Of a DNA stretch of 32,109 nt, positions 14,793 to 22,202 are shown in pieces. The notes under the pieces were generated by a model that was given only the letters and a program-made list of their open reading frames with translations, searched no databases and was not told the origin of the DNA. The translations under genes and the position numbers were made by a program. Position 1 is the stretch's first letter, and every line of letters begins with the position of its first letter. Source of the stretch: Bacteroidota bacterium (lineage in GTDB: Bacteria > Bacteroidota > Rhodothermia > Rhodothermales > Rubricoccaceae); the NCBI GenBank assembly GCA_022561755.1, contig JADFQN010000016.1, positions 1 to 32,109 of the forward strand. Reading direction: 5' to 3'.

Positions 14793-15215
14793 TCAGGCAT
14801 TCTTGCAATTCCCGATTGTGAGATGCAAGGGCCATTTTGGTTCGCGAGGAAGCCCGAGCTGTTCGCGATAGTCGAGAGCCTCGGGACAGTCCACTGGCAG
14901 GAAGATGTAGCCGTCCGTTTCCTGCGGCGCCTGTTCATACTCCAGTGTGACCTCCCGGCCCTCTCGGTCGTTCCAATGTTCGAGGTTGGGCGGAGTTTCG
15001 TTTTGGATGATTGATACGTGTGCGCCCCAAAGCGGCTCGCTGATCTTTACGCCGCCCGGGGCCTCTAGCTTGCAAAGATGGCGAAGGTACCGGCCTAAAT
15101 CGCGATCGCACTGAACAATGAGCCACCAGTCCGTTGTGGCCCCATCTCGTCGCACTCGGTTTCCGCCGCTCCCAAGGGCGGGCGCGAACTTGTATGTTCC
15201 AGTGATTTGGGGCAT
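14793..15215 (-). CDS. 2H phosphoesterase-like protein (LigT/CPDase fold)
   Basis: A 140-residue cytosolic protein. The two catalytic H-x-(S/T) motifs of the 2H phosphoesterase superfamily are visible: GAHVSII (His66, Ser68) and LHLTIGN (His131, Thr133). The spacing and small size fit the compact bacterial and phage members that hydrolyse or form 2',3'-cyclic phosphates on RNA or nucleotides. The actual substrate is unknown. The gene behaves like an integron cassette: a GTTAGGC core lies nine bases before the ATG on the same strand, directly joined to an attI-like leader (15224-15302). Another leader copy abuts the stop codon. No clear attC stem is seen after the gene. The frame could extend upstream to 15308 but only through the leader. 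Confidence 0.75.
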   Translation of the reverse strand: MPQITGTYKFAPALGSGGNRVRRDGATTDWWLIVQCDRDLGRYLRHLCKLEAPGGVKISEPLWGAHVSIIQNETPPNLEHWNDREGREVTLEYEQAPQETDGYIFLPVDCPEALDYREQLGLPREPKWPLHLTIGNCKNA

Positions 15216-15223
15216 GTCGGAAT

Positions 15224-15302
15224 GCCTAACTACTGTTTTTTCGTCGAGGTGACGAATGGTGTGCAGCATCGGCAGTGCGCCTCCCCAATATATCCGCTGC
15301 CA
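15224..15302 (-). other. attI-like leader copy 3 joined to the 2H phosphoesterase gene
   Basis: GCCTAAC (15224-15230) is a perfect core, followed by TACTGTTTTTTCGTCGAGG and a shortened leader ending CCTCCCCAATATATCCGCTG. The end segment also closes copy 4 at 18449. On the - strand the core GTTAGGC opens the cassette-like 2H gene. Confidence 0.65.
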
Positions 15303-15343
15303 TGACATCTACAGCTCTCTCTGGGACCTTCGGCCATAAATCC

Positions 15344-15410
15344 CGAGGCCGCACCGTAGCCCCTCACCCGCCCGCTGGCGAACGAGGGCCGGTTCGAAGC
15401 GTTCGACCCC
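15344..15410 (-). repeat. GC-rich dispersed repeat, copy 5
   Basis: Reads GCACCGTAGCCCCTCACC then CGCCCGCTGGCGAACGAGGG, sharing its first half exactly with copy 6 at 16149. Located upstream of the attI-like leader copy 3 and downstream of the pentapeptide gene. Confidence 0.6.
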
Positions 15411-15439
15411 CTGTCCCCGCGCTAGCCAAGGATTGACTA

Positions 15440-16006
15440 CTACTCTGAGACCAATGTCATGCCGGCTCCTGCCGGATCAAAGCCAGGCGGAAACTTAGTA
15501 GCGGGATTGTAGCGGGCGCCGGTTAGAATGGCCGTAGGCAGACCCAAGGCCGTACTCAGGTTGGCCCCAGCTAGGTTAGCCACGTATAAGGTGGCCAAGT
15601 ACAAGTTCGCATCGGTGAGATTGGCCTCGGACAGGTCGGCCCCGGACAGGTCGGCCGCACTCAGCATGGCCCCGGTCAGATCAGCCCGACCCATCTCGGC
15701 AAGCCGCAGGTCGGCTCCACTCAGGCTGGCCCCGGACAGGTCGGCCCGATATAGGTGGGCTCTTCTCAGATCGGACCAATCCAGCCTGGCGCCGGCCAGG
15801 TCGGCCCGGCCCAGATTGGCCCCGAACAGGTTGGTACAAGCCAAATTAGGGGCTTCGCTGATGGGATCCTCTACCGTTCTAAGCCCATTCGGGCACGTCC
15901 ACGTGACATCATCCTGGGCCCAGGCGGGGCCCGCGGGTGCCAGCGCCATCACAACCGCCAGGGCGAGAAGCAGCGCACGCGAAAACGTCAATCCTTTCAT
16001 AGCCAT
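15440..16006 (-). CDS. Exported pentapeptide-repeat protein
   Basis: A 188-residue protein. A signal peptide (FSRALLLALAVVMALAPAGP, then AWAQ) is followed by a short Cys-containing segment (TCPNGLRTVEDP, LACTNL) and about 18 consecutive pentapeptides of the A(D/N)Lxx type, e.g. GANLGRADLAGARLDWSDL and SAADLSGADLSEANL. These should form a right-handed quadrilateral beta-helix. The last ~35 residues (TGARYNPATKFPPGFDPAGA) are the common end of exported pentapeptide proteins. Periplasmic or surface location is inferred from the signal peptide. Function is unknown; a gyrase-protecting role is unlikely for an exported form. It stands alone, with repeat copies on both sides. Confidence 0.9.
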   Translation of the reverse strand: MAMKGLTFSRALLLALAVVMALAPAGPAWAQDDVTWTCPNGLRTVEDPISEAPNLACTNLFGANLGRADLAGARLDWSDLRRAHLYRADLSGASLSGADLRLAEMGRADLTGAMLSAADLSGADLSEANLTDANLYLATLYVANLAGANLSTALGLPTAILTGARYNPATKFPPGFDPAGAGMTLVSE

Positions 16007-16136
16007 GAACCAAGCTTCAGTTGGAAAAGGACGCCACCACTTTGGTCCACAGCCGCGTGTGCAGGCGGGTGGTGTCGCCGGGGTGTGAGACGATAATATA
16101 GAGCAACCGCCTTAAAGTTTGATCCTTACCCGCCTG

Positions 16137-16264
16137 AGGATCCGAGGCCGCACCGTAGCCCCTCACCCGCCCGCTGGCGATGCCGGGGGTCCGCTCGAAC
16201 CCCTCATTCATCCACTATCGTAGCAACAGCACCTTTTGCGTCGCGTGGACGAGCTGTCCGCCGC
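16137..16264 (-). pseudogene. T9SS tail end fused to GC-rich dispersed repeat, copy 6
   Basis: The - strand frame SGGQLVHATQKVLLLR with a stop at 16215-16217 is the last turn of a T9SS sorting tail; nothing recognisable precedes it. Directly downstream come the family blocks CATTCATCC, CGCTCGAACCCC and CGCCCGCTGGCGA. Similar tail ends precede copies 3 and 7, so the repeat family includes the 3' end of a T9SS gene. Confidence 0.6.
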
Positions 16265-16338
16265 TATCCGGCCGCCATGTCGAACCACCGACAAGACCGA
16301 CCTTGGCGCTGCTCAGGGTGAACGCCTGATGGCAGGGC

Positions 16339-16785
16339 TCATCGACCGAGCCGCTCCAGCTCCTCGGCGTGGTCGGTCTCCTCGGCCAGCATGTCCTCGA
16401 GCCGGACGGCGAGCCCCTTGTCGCCGCATTCCTCCGCCTGGGCGATCCGCGTCGTGTAGTTCGCAATCACGTGCCGCTCGGCCGCGATGTCGATCTTCAT
16501 CATCTCCTCGGTGGTCCGGACCTTCTTTGGCATCGACGGCTTGATGTCGAGCTCTCCCCCGAGTGCCGTGATCTTGTCCGCCAGAAACACCGCGTGGTTC
16601 ATCTCGCCCACGATGTCCGCTTTCAGCTCTTCCCGCAGCTCGTGGCCGAGCAGCCCGGTGGCCGACGCGGAGTGATACAGATACCGTAGCACCGCCTCGA
16701 GCTCGAGGTTCAGGTCCTCGTTCAGGCCGTCGATCAGCTCCTGCTTCACGTCGCGCTTCGTGCTCTTCGTCGCTCGCTTCGCCAT
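16339..16785 (-). CDS. Ferritin-like diiron domain protein (bacterioferritin type)
   Basis: A 148-residue four-helix-bundle protein. The helices carry the expected iron ligands: LNLELEAVLRYLYHS (Glu in helix 1), ADIVGEMNHAVFLADKI (E..H in helix 2), AAERHVIANYTTRIAQAEE (helix 3) and MLAEETDHAEELERL (helix 4, E..H). The layout matches bacterioferritin / Dps-like ferritin-family proteins used for iron storage or peroxide-linked iron oxidation; no haem-ligand Met is obvious. ATG at 16785 has GGGGGAGG seven bases upstream. The N-terminus is lysine-rich (MAKRATKSTKRDVKQ). It is a single gene between repeats, consistent with the metal and oxidative-stress character of the window. Confidence 0.9.
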   Translation of the reverse strand: MAKRATKSTKRDVKQELIDGLNEDLNLELEAVLRYLYHSASATGLLGHELREELKADIVGEMNHAVFLADKITALGGELDIKPSMPKKVRTTEEMMKIDIAAERHVIANYTTRIAQAEECGDKGLAVRLEDMLAEETDHAEELERLGR

Positions 16786-16928
16786 GCTGCCTCCCCCCTG
16801 ATTAGTTGATGTTGGCTCGAGCGATCCCAGCCGCATTCAATACGGGCTGACTATCGCGTACTCGCCCTCAACATAAGCCACGCAGCCTAACCTTACCGTG
16901 ATCTTAAATTTACCTACGCAAGAACCCG

Positions 16929-17050
16929 GCGCCTCACGCCGCAACGACCACGAACGCCGCGTCTTCAACGGGCAGCGCCTCAACCGCCCGCCGGCGAGCG
17001 AGGGGCGGCTCGAAGCCTCGGCCATCTACTATCGTAGCAAGAGCAGGAAA
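16929..17050 (-). repeat. GC-rich dispersed repeat, copy 7 (fullest copy)
   Basis: Contains all blocks in order on the + strand: CACGCCGCAACGACCACGAA, GCGTCTTCAACGGG, CCGCCCGCCGGCGAGCGAG, GGGCGGCTCGAAGCCTCGGC and TATCGTAGCAAGAGCAGG. The last block is a T9SS tail end on the - strand. It begins about 44 bases after the stop of the beta-propeller gene. Confidence 0.7.
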
Positions 17051-17093
17051 CAGTCTGTTCAGGCTCAGACTCGCGAGCTCGGCACCATGGAAT

Positions 17094-18032
17094 TCATCGA
17101 CCCACGGCAATGGCGCTGGGAAATCCATCAACACAGACGCGATCAGTCACCTTATTGGTGGCCGGATCTATGCGAACCACCGAAGCATCTTCGGGAAGAA
17201 CAGCCCACACCGCTCCTGCACCTACAGCCACATCGTCCACCCAACCGCCGACGTCGATTGTGGCCAGGACCTGGTTGGTATTCTCGTCGATCCGGATGAC
17301 AGCGTTATTCTCCGCCGTTGCGACCCACACGGAGCCCGGTCCGACAGCGAGGCCCGGGGCTTCACCCGTCTGCACCCCGACACTGATGGGCACGACGGTA
17401 CCCCCAGCACTCACCCGGAGCACGCGACCGGCCCAAAGGTCGGAGGCCCAGAGATCATCGGCGCCTCCTGCGAGCGCGTTCGGATAACCGTCGGTATCGA
17501 TCGTCGTTGCGATGCTCGATGCAGTCGGCGCGAACCTGTGAATTTGCCCCTGGGCAGTGGCGACCCAAACCGACCCGCTGGTCATCGCCACGTCGTAGAT
17601 GGCGGACTCGGTCTCTATCCGCCCGACGACGGCATTGGTTGCCGGATCGATACGCGTGAGTTGCCCAAGATCGCCGCTGCCAACCCACACCACTCCGTTT
17701 CCGGCACTGATGCTACTGGAATATGACGCCGGTTGCAGCGATGCCACGACAGCGTAACTCCGAGGATCCACACGATGGACATGGCCCTCGAAGTACGTGA
17801 TCCACACGCCTCCCTCGCCGACGGTTATCTTTTCTGCCAGCTCGCCGCGATGTGGATCGATCACCTCAATCACTCTGGCCGACGCGGGATCGATGACGGC
17901 GACTGTCCCGGTGTTTCGTTTCACCACCCAGACGAGCTCGCCCGGCTGGGCTGCAACCTCGGCAATCAGGCCGACACCGCTCATAAATAAGAGCAGGCAC
18001 GAGACCCTTGCCCAACTCGCGTACCTCAGCAT
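17094..18032 (-). CDS. Exported YVTN/Vgb-like beta-propeller protein
   Basis: A 312-residue protein with a signal peptide (ARVSCLLLFMSGVGLIAEVA, then AQPG). The body is a seven-bladed-type propeller made of units such as GELVWVVKRNTGTVAVIDPA, GVVWVGSGDLGQLTRIDPAT, GSVWVATAENNAVIRIDENT and GAVWAVLPEDASVVRIDPAT. V-W-V-(A/G) strands followed by I-D-P-x-T-N turns are typical of YVTN and virginiamycin-B-lyase-like propellers. No lyase residues can be assigned, so it is most safely called a surface or periplasmic binding propeller. ATG at 18032 is selected by the signal peptide; the frame is open further upstream without similarity. It lacks a T9SS tail; a repeat copy containing such a tail end lies just downstream. 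Confidence 0.85.
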   Translation of the reverse strand: MLRYASWARVSCLLLFMSGVGLIAEVAAQPGELVWVVKRNTGTVAVIDPASARVIEVIDPHRGELAEKITVGEGGVWITYFEGHVHRVDPRSYAVVASLQPASYSSSISAGNGVVWVGSGDLGQLTRIDPATNAVVGRIETESAIYDVAMTSGSVWVATAQGQIHRFAPTASSIATTIDTDGYPNALAGGADDLWASDLWAGRVLRVSAGGTVVPISVGVQTGEAPGLAVGPGSVWVATAENNAVIRIDENTNQVLATIDVGGWVDDVAVGAGAVWAVLPEDASVVRIDPATNKVTDRVCVDGFPSAIAVGR

Positions 18033-18254
18033 CGCATCCCCATTTGGCAAACAAATTGTACACATCCACGGATGACCAGTATAACAACCTCCTTCCGAAT
18101 AACAAACGGCGCGAACCCCTCGGTCTCCCATTCCTGGAAGGTGCCTTTTGAGCGAATCAAGACGAAGGCTGCCATTCCCGCGCTTGGCAACCTTCGTGTA
18201 ACGGGCCGGAATCGCGCGTTCTCGTCCAGCATACATCTATTGGGATAGGCGCCA

Positions 18255-18324
18255 GACGCGCCAGATCCTGAGCCGGAACGCTTAACCGCGACTCCGTTAT
18301 GAGCGAGCGAAGCGAGCTCATAGC
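18255..18324 (-). repeat. Truncated ORF-less cassette fragment outside the array
   Basis: AGATCCTGAGCCGGAACGCT, TAACCGCGACTCCG and the GAGCGAGCGAAGCGAGCTCA palindrome match the attI-proximal ~60 bases of the two cassettes at 5038-5271 and 7387-7620. It is joined at TCATAGC to an attI-like leader, as copy B is at 7614. The rest of the cassette, with its attC, is missing. Confidence 0.8.
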
Positions 18325-18470
18325 TACTGATTATCCGTCGAGGTGACGTATAAAGCGCAGAATCGGCAGGTCGCAATGTATTTGTTCACTGCTGTCCTGG
18401 TACGGCGCGTTATCAAAACTTTGTATGGATAAGACGCTTGTATGAGCCTCCCCAATATATCCGCTGCGAT
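18318..18470 (-). other. attI-like leader copy 4
   Basis: TCATAGC followed by TACTGATTATCCGTCGAGG, GACGTATAAAGCGCAGAATC, then TTGTTCACTGCTGTCC and GCGTTATCAAAAC. It aligns along about 120 bases with the leader before the integrase relic (7614-7735), ending in CCTCCCCAATATATCCGCTG as copy 3 does. No integrase sequence follows; the ferredoxin gene does. Confidence 0.7.
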
Positions 18471-18507
18471 GACGACTGCGACCCTGGACGTCCAGCGAGC
18501 CTCGCGC

Positions 18508-18858
18508 TTACTCGGCGCCTTCCCACGTGAGGATGTCTTCCTCCGACTTCTCCTTCGTAGTCCATTCCTCCGCGTCTGGGAGTGAGTCCTTCTTCTCCGT
18601 GATGTTGTAGCCGAGCTCCCGCCACTGGTCGGCCAGGTGAGCGTTCCATTCCGTATAATGCGCCCACTTTTCGGGCAGCTCGTCGTCGACGTAAATGGCC
18701 TCGACGGGACACACGGGTACACACGCGTCGCAGTCGATGCACTCGTCGGGGTGGATGACGAGGAAATTGGGACCTTCGTAAAAGCAGTCCACCGGGCACA
18801 CTTCCACACAATCGGTATACTTGCAGTTGATGCACGGCTCGGCGACGATGTACGCCAT
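18508..18858 (-). CDS. fdxA: 7Fe ferredoxin (FdxA type)
   Basis: A 116-residue cytosolic electron carrier with one 3Fe-4S and one 4Fe-4S cluster. The N-terminus [20 protein letters not shown] and [20 protein letters not shown], then [16 protein letters not shown], are the classic bacterial-type sequence, with the 3Fe site (CxxxxxxC..C) and the CxxCxxCxxxCP site. The long C-terminal part with [20 protein letters not shown], then [15 protein letters not shown] is that of the FdxA subfamily. The partner is not visible. ATG at 18858 is the only sensible start. It is preceded by the leader copy on its 3' side, and followed upstream by 430 bases without a gene. Confidence 0.95.
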   Translation of the reverse strand: MAYIVAEPCINCKYTDCVEVCPVDCFYEGPNFLVIHPDECIDCDACVPVCPVEAIYVDDELPEKWAHYTEWNAHLADQWRELGYNITEKKDSLPDAEEWTTKEKSEEDILTWEGAE

Positions 18859-19286
18859 GGGTAAGCTATTCAGTGTTTCGTATTACGTATTGCGCAGCGT
18901 GTAATGGAGATCGCAACAGGGAAATACGGAATACGAATTTCAACAAGGCCCCGAGTCAAAGGATTCATCCTCCGGTAACAATAGATCCTACGTCCACGCG
19001 GCGCTCGTGCTCTCGACTTCTTCGCCCGCCGGTTCGGCGTATTTTGGAAGGCGATGCCTCCAGAGCCCCAGAGACCGAATCACCCGCTCCTCATGCTGCT
19101 GGACAAGGCGCGGTTTAGACAGCTGACCGTCGAGGTGGACGGGTGGAAGAAGTGGGGCGTGCCGGAAGCACCGTCCAGTCCTGCGGGGGAGCCGTTGCCG
19201 ACGCACCCACCGAACTTACTCAAGCGGCAGAGTCTCAGGGGACAGGCTAGGCTTTGCCTGAGAAGGGTTCCGCCTCCGATTCTGAA
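18859..19286. other. Intergenic region without a convincing gene
   Basis: Frames exist on both strands (for example 19054-19290 on +), but none shows a recognisable domain or a ribosome-binding site. It probably holds the ferredoxin promoter near its left end. A MITE-like element begins at its right end. Confidence 0.5.
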
Positions 19287-19455
19287 CTAGGGCCTGTTCA
19301 CAGTGAGCGTGTTGAGATTGGTTCGAGGACAGTCTGAGGCCGATTCAAGGCGCGGGAGGAGGTCGGGGCAATAGTCCCGAACGACGAGTGCAACGCCGAA
19401 ACGGTCCAGAATGGGCCGAAACGATCCTTCATGATTTACTGTGAACAGGTCCTAG
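19287..19455. mobile_element. MITE-like element, family 1, copy 1, with CTAG target duplication
   Basis: The element (19291-19451, 161 bases) has terminal inverted repeats GGCCTGTTCACAGT / ACTGTGAACAGGTC and is flanked by CTAG on both sides. The inside matches the reverse complement of 29017-29176, e.g. GGTTCGAGGACA, AGGTCGGGGCAATAG and CGACGAGTG. No coding capacity. The 4-base YTAG duplication is the habit of IS5-type transposases. Confidence 0.85.
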
Positions 19456-19574
19456 AACTGCAGTTCTATCCCCGTCTGCCACTCGGCGAACGTGCGCTCT
19501 ACCGCCTCGTTGGTCGGTTCGGACTTTCCTTCTTCTCTGGCCTTTGCCACTTCGCCGCGGGTCCTCGTTTTCAT
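19452..19574 (-). CDS. Possible 40-residue hypothetical protein ending in the MITE target site
   Basis: The frame begins MKTRTRGEVAKAREEGKSE and ends ERTFAEWQTGIELQF, with GGAG nine bases before the ATG. It is charged and hydrophilic, with a helical look. Its TAG stop is part of the CTAG duplicated by the MITE. No family is recognised; it may be a small regulatory or metal-operon peptide, or a chance frame. Confidence 0.35.
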   Translation of the reverse strand: MKTRTRGEVAKAREEGKSEPTNEAVERTFAEWQTGIELQF

Positions 19575-19577
19575 CCG

Positions 19578-19710
19578 TCACTTCTCCGCGGGTTGAAATA
19601 CCTGGATGCGGTCGTTGCGGAAGTCTGCTACGTACGGCTGGCCTTCTAAGTCGACGGCAACGTCGGCCGGGCGGCTACGGCCGTCGCCACGTTGAACCGG
19701 CCGGGGCCTG
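19578..19710 (-). pseudogene. C-terminal fragment of an NHL-repeat protein
   Basis: The frame SRPADVAVDLEGQPYVADFR and NDRIQVFQPAEK then stop is one NHL blade, close in style to the end of the intact NHL lipoprotein at 20249-21211. Upstream, STGPGRFNVATA in another frame also resembles that protein (STQGRFNVATS). It is a decayed duplicate separated from its parent by the MerR gene. Confidence 0.65.
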
Positions 19711-19715
19711 TGCTC

Positions 19716-20141
19716 TCAATTGGCGACGGCGTGGAAGGATTCCTCGCTCTCAATCGCTTCTAAGATCGGGCATTCACTCGTTGGTCCGCGCCCGCTACAA
19801 GAAGTTACCAGTCTCGTCAACTGGTTCTTCATCCGCTCCAGGTCACTGATCTTCTTCTCGATGTCGACGATTTTTGTCGCGGCACGCTGCTTCACTTCAC
19901 CCCGGTCCGTTTCCGGGTCAACGCGGAGCGAGAGCAGCTCCTTGATCTCGGACAGCGTGAAACCGAGTTCCTGCGCCCGTTTGATGAACCGGATGCGCTC
20001 AACGTAGTCCTCGGTGTATTGCCGGTAGCCGGATGTAGTTCGAGGCGGCTCGGGAATCAGTCCGCGCTGCTCATAGTAGCGGATCGTCTCAATGTTCACG
20101 CCGGCACGCCGGGCTAATTTTCCTCGGGTTATCATCTTCAT
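19716..20141 (-). CDS. MerR-family metal-responsive regulator
   Basis: A 141-residue transcription factor that would bind and distort a long-spacer promoter. The winged-helix part reads ITRGKLARRAGVNIETIRYY and GLIPEPPRTTSGYRQYTED. The dimerisation helix carries DIEKKISDLERMKNQLTRL, followed by the metal loop SCSGRGPTSECPIL with Cys115 and Cys124 (C-x8-C, the MerR/Pb-type spacing; CueR has C-x7-C). The cysteine expected at the start of the dimer helix in MerR (Cys82 of Tn501) is replaced within RVDPETDRGEV. The ligand is therefore unclear (Zn, Cu, Hg or Pb are all possible). It is the last gene of a five-gene - strand metal operon that it may control. ATG at 20141 matches MerR starts. Confidence 0.9.
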   Translation of the reverse strand: MKMITRGKLARRAGVNIETIRYYEQRGLIPEPPRTTSGYRQYTEDYVERIRFIKRAQELGFTLSEIKELLSLRVDPETDRGEVKQRAATKIVDIEKKISDLERMKNQLTRLVTSCSGRGPTSECPILEAIESEESFHAVAN

Positions 20142-20248
20142 TGCTCTCGGAGGTGCATGGAGTCGGCGCGGTGGCAAGATGGTTTCGAAAACACGTTCAA
20201 ATTGTTACTCAGGCCTGCATACTGATCCAGACATGGTGACGCAAGTTC

Positions 20249-21211
20249 TCAGCGAACCGGCTCGAATTTCTGGATGCGGTCATTGCCGAAGTCGACGACG
20301 TAGAGATTCCCGTCGGCATCGAAGGCCATGTCCGTCGGCCGCTCAAACTGCCCACTTCCCGAGCCCTGCGAGCCAAAGGCTGAGACGAACTGGCCATCTT
20401 CTCCAATAATCTGGATGCGGTGGTTGTAGAAATCGGCTACGTAGATATGGTTCTCTGGTCCAACGGTAACCGAGGTGGCCACGTTAAAACGACCTTGCGT
20501 CGAATCTGCCCAGTTGATGTCATCTGGAATCATCCAACGAAAGGCGCCGTCGGCATCGAAGGCCTGAATGCGGTGATTGTACGCATCACCCACAACGAAG
20601 CCACCATCAGGAAACAGCGCCACTGCGGTCGGATAGGTAAACTGTTCTGGCTCAGGCCCATCTTCTCCGGTCGTGCCAAACTGTCGGACCAAATCGCCCT
20701 CCGGGCTGAGTACTTGGATACGCTGGTTGTAGAAATCAGCTACATAGATGCGACCATCGGCATCGACTGTGGCGCTGGTCGGCGCGTCGAATTGTCCCGG
20801 TCCTGCGCCCGCCGAACCGATCGATGACAGCACGGTGCCGTCGAGTGTAAAGCGCTGCACGCGGTCGTTGAGATATTCCGCAACGTATAAAGTGCCTCCC
20901 TGTACTCCGAGATGCATTGGTCGCCCTAACTCGCCGGGGCCACTTCCCTCGGAGCCAAACTGGCGAAGGAATAAGCCCTCCCGGTCGAAGACTTGAATCC
21001 GGTTGTTGCCCGCATCGCTGACGAAGACCTCCTCGCCGGAGATGACGATACCAATAGGCTCTCGCAGTTCCCCCGGTCCGTCGCCTCTCTGGCCCCAGGT
21101 CTTCACAAAGCGATACGTGGGTGTTTCCGGCTCAGACGGCTGGCAGCCGAGAACGGGCACGGTAAGGGAGGCCAGAAGCAAGAGGCGTTTTGCAAAAAAA
21201 GCAGTAAGCAT
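20249..21211 (-). CDS. NHL-repeat six-bladed propeller lipoprotein
   Basis: A 320-residue exported lipoprotein. The signal ends LTVPVLGC, so it is acylated at Cys23. Six NHL units follow, each like FGSEGSGPGELGRPMHLGV + NDRVQRF or DADGRIYVADFYNQRIQVLS. This is the NHL propeller of the 6-NHL/peptidyl-alpha-hydroxyglycine-lyase-like class, here most likely a binding or scaffold protein at the envelope. There are no evident metal-binding or catalytic residues. The gene lies between the beta-barrel protein and MerR genes with short gaps (37 and 107 bases), so it belongs to the metal operon. A decayed copy of its C-terminus lies beyond merR. Confidence 0.85.
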   Translation of the reverse strand: MLTAFFAKRLLLLASLTVPVLGCQPSEPETPTYRFVKTWGQRGDGPGELREPIGIVISGEEVFVSDAGNNRIQVFDREGLFLRQFGSEGSGPGELGRPMHLGVQGGTLYVAEYLNDRVQRFTLDGTVLSSIGSAGAGPGQFDAPTSATVDADGRIYVADFYNQRIQVLSPEGDLVRQFGTTGEDGPEPEQFTYPTAVALFPDGGFVVGDAYNHRIQAFDADGAFRWMIPDDINWADSTQGRFNVATSVTVGPENHIYVADFYNHRIQIIGEDGQFVSAFGSQGSGSGQFERPTDMAFDADGNLYVVDFGNDRIQKFEPVR

Positions 21212-21248
21212 GGCTAAAGGTTCCGTCCGGGAGTGTTTGCAGGAGGGC

Positions 21249-22202
21249 CTAAATGCTGAAGCGCGAGCTCAGCGTGATGATGAAGTTGTTTTCGAGGGCA
21301 CTTCCATTCAAATCCTGGACAACAGGGACTTGGACAGCCGCTTCGAGAATAACCCGCCTGGTCGCGTACTGAATGCCCGGCGCGATGTACCAAGTGGTGC
21401 CGCCCGAGTTCACATCCACGGCACCGCCCATCTCGTTCTGGTCCTGCCAGATCACGTTCGTCTCTAGGTTGCCATAGAGGAAGCTGGGCAACCCGCTACT
21501 GAGGCGGCGAGGCAAGAGGCGCACCTTCGTGGCCACGTCCAGGCGGACCTCATCCCCGAACTGAAAGTCATCGGCTTCCGTGCTGAATTTGTAAGATGCC
21601 GAAACATCGATTTGCCAGGCAAAGGTTTGCCTGGTAAACACCACGCCCGCGAAGGGGTCCCACGACCCAGAACCTAGTTGCAGTGGCGGCGGCAGTAGGC
21701 CCCAGCCGTCCGTTGCGTCATTCGTGCCGGTGGGCAGCTCAACTCCGGCGAAAGGCGCGAGCCGGGCAGTTTGACCGCGCCGGTTGAACTGGTACACCGT
21801 GTAGCGCGCAAAAAGACGAACGTCGGCCAGCCCCGAGGTCTTCCGCGTGACGCGGCCCTGCGGTGTGGTCACCTCCAGGTTCTTATCGAGGACCGGAACA
21901 ACACCGAACAATGTTAGCTTCGGCGTTACGCCGTAAACACCGACCAAGGGAAACGCCAGCACTCGCAATTCCCGATCCATCTCACTGGGGTCGCCCGTAG
22001 AGCGAATGAGTTTCGACTGAACGCGTATAATTCCCTCTCCTGCGCTTACGGGCAGCGCTGTATTCGTCGTAATCTGCGCGCGCGCTGGTGAGGCCGCGAT
22101 TATTGCCAGCAGCACGAAGGCAGCCGCATGTGGCAAGGGTCCAGGCCCAATTCCTTGAAGGAAGAGGAGCACCTTTTTTCCGCAATGGGCTTGGCAAGTC
22201 AT
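21249..22202 (-). CDS. Outer-membrane beta-barrel protein (meta-pathway/transporter family)
   Basis: A 317-residue exported protein. After a cleavable signal (AAAFVLLAIIAASPARAQ) come alternating hydrophobic strands with aromatic girdles, e.g. LTLFGVVPVLDKNLEV, VRLFARYTVYQFNRR, LAPFAGVELPTGTNDATDGW and a final NNFIITLSSRFSI, ending in the Phe/Ile pattern of outer-membrane proteins. APFAGVELPTG and GVTPKLTLFGVVP match the PF13557-like 'MetA pathway / transporter' barrels that often sit in metal operons. Its ATG overlaps the stop of the upstream HMA gene (ATGA), a coupled pair. A role in metal passage across the outer membrane is inferred. Confidence 0.8.
   Translation of the reverse strand: MTCQAHCGKKVLLFLQGIGPGPLPHAAAFVLLAIIAASPARAQITTNTALPVSAGEGIIRVQSKLIRSTGDPSEMDRELRVLAFPLVGVYGVTPKLTLFGVVPVLDKNLEVTTPQGRVTRKTSGLADVRLFARYTVYQFNRRGQTARLAPFAGVELPTGTNDATDGWGLLPPPLQLGSGSWDPFAGVVFTRQTFAWQIDVSASYKFSTEADDFQFGDEVRLDVATKVRLLPRRLSSGLPSFLYGNLETNVIWQDQNEMGGAVDVNSGGTTWYIAPGIQYATRRVILEAAVQVPVVQDLNGSALENNFIITLSSRFSI

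Noticed and set aside
14585-17040. tRNA-like GGCTTCGAGCC elements in the dispersed repeats
   Set aside because: They resemble a T-arm only by the TTCGA text; no acceptor or anticodon arms can be folded around them.
19054-19290. + strand frame of 78 codons before the MITE
   Set aside because: No ribosome-binding site or family; ends at the MITE boundary by chance.
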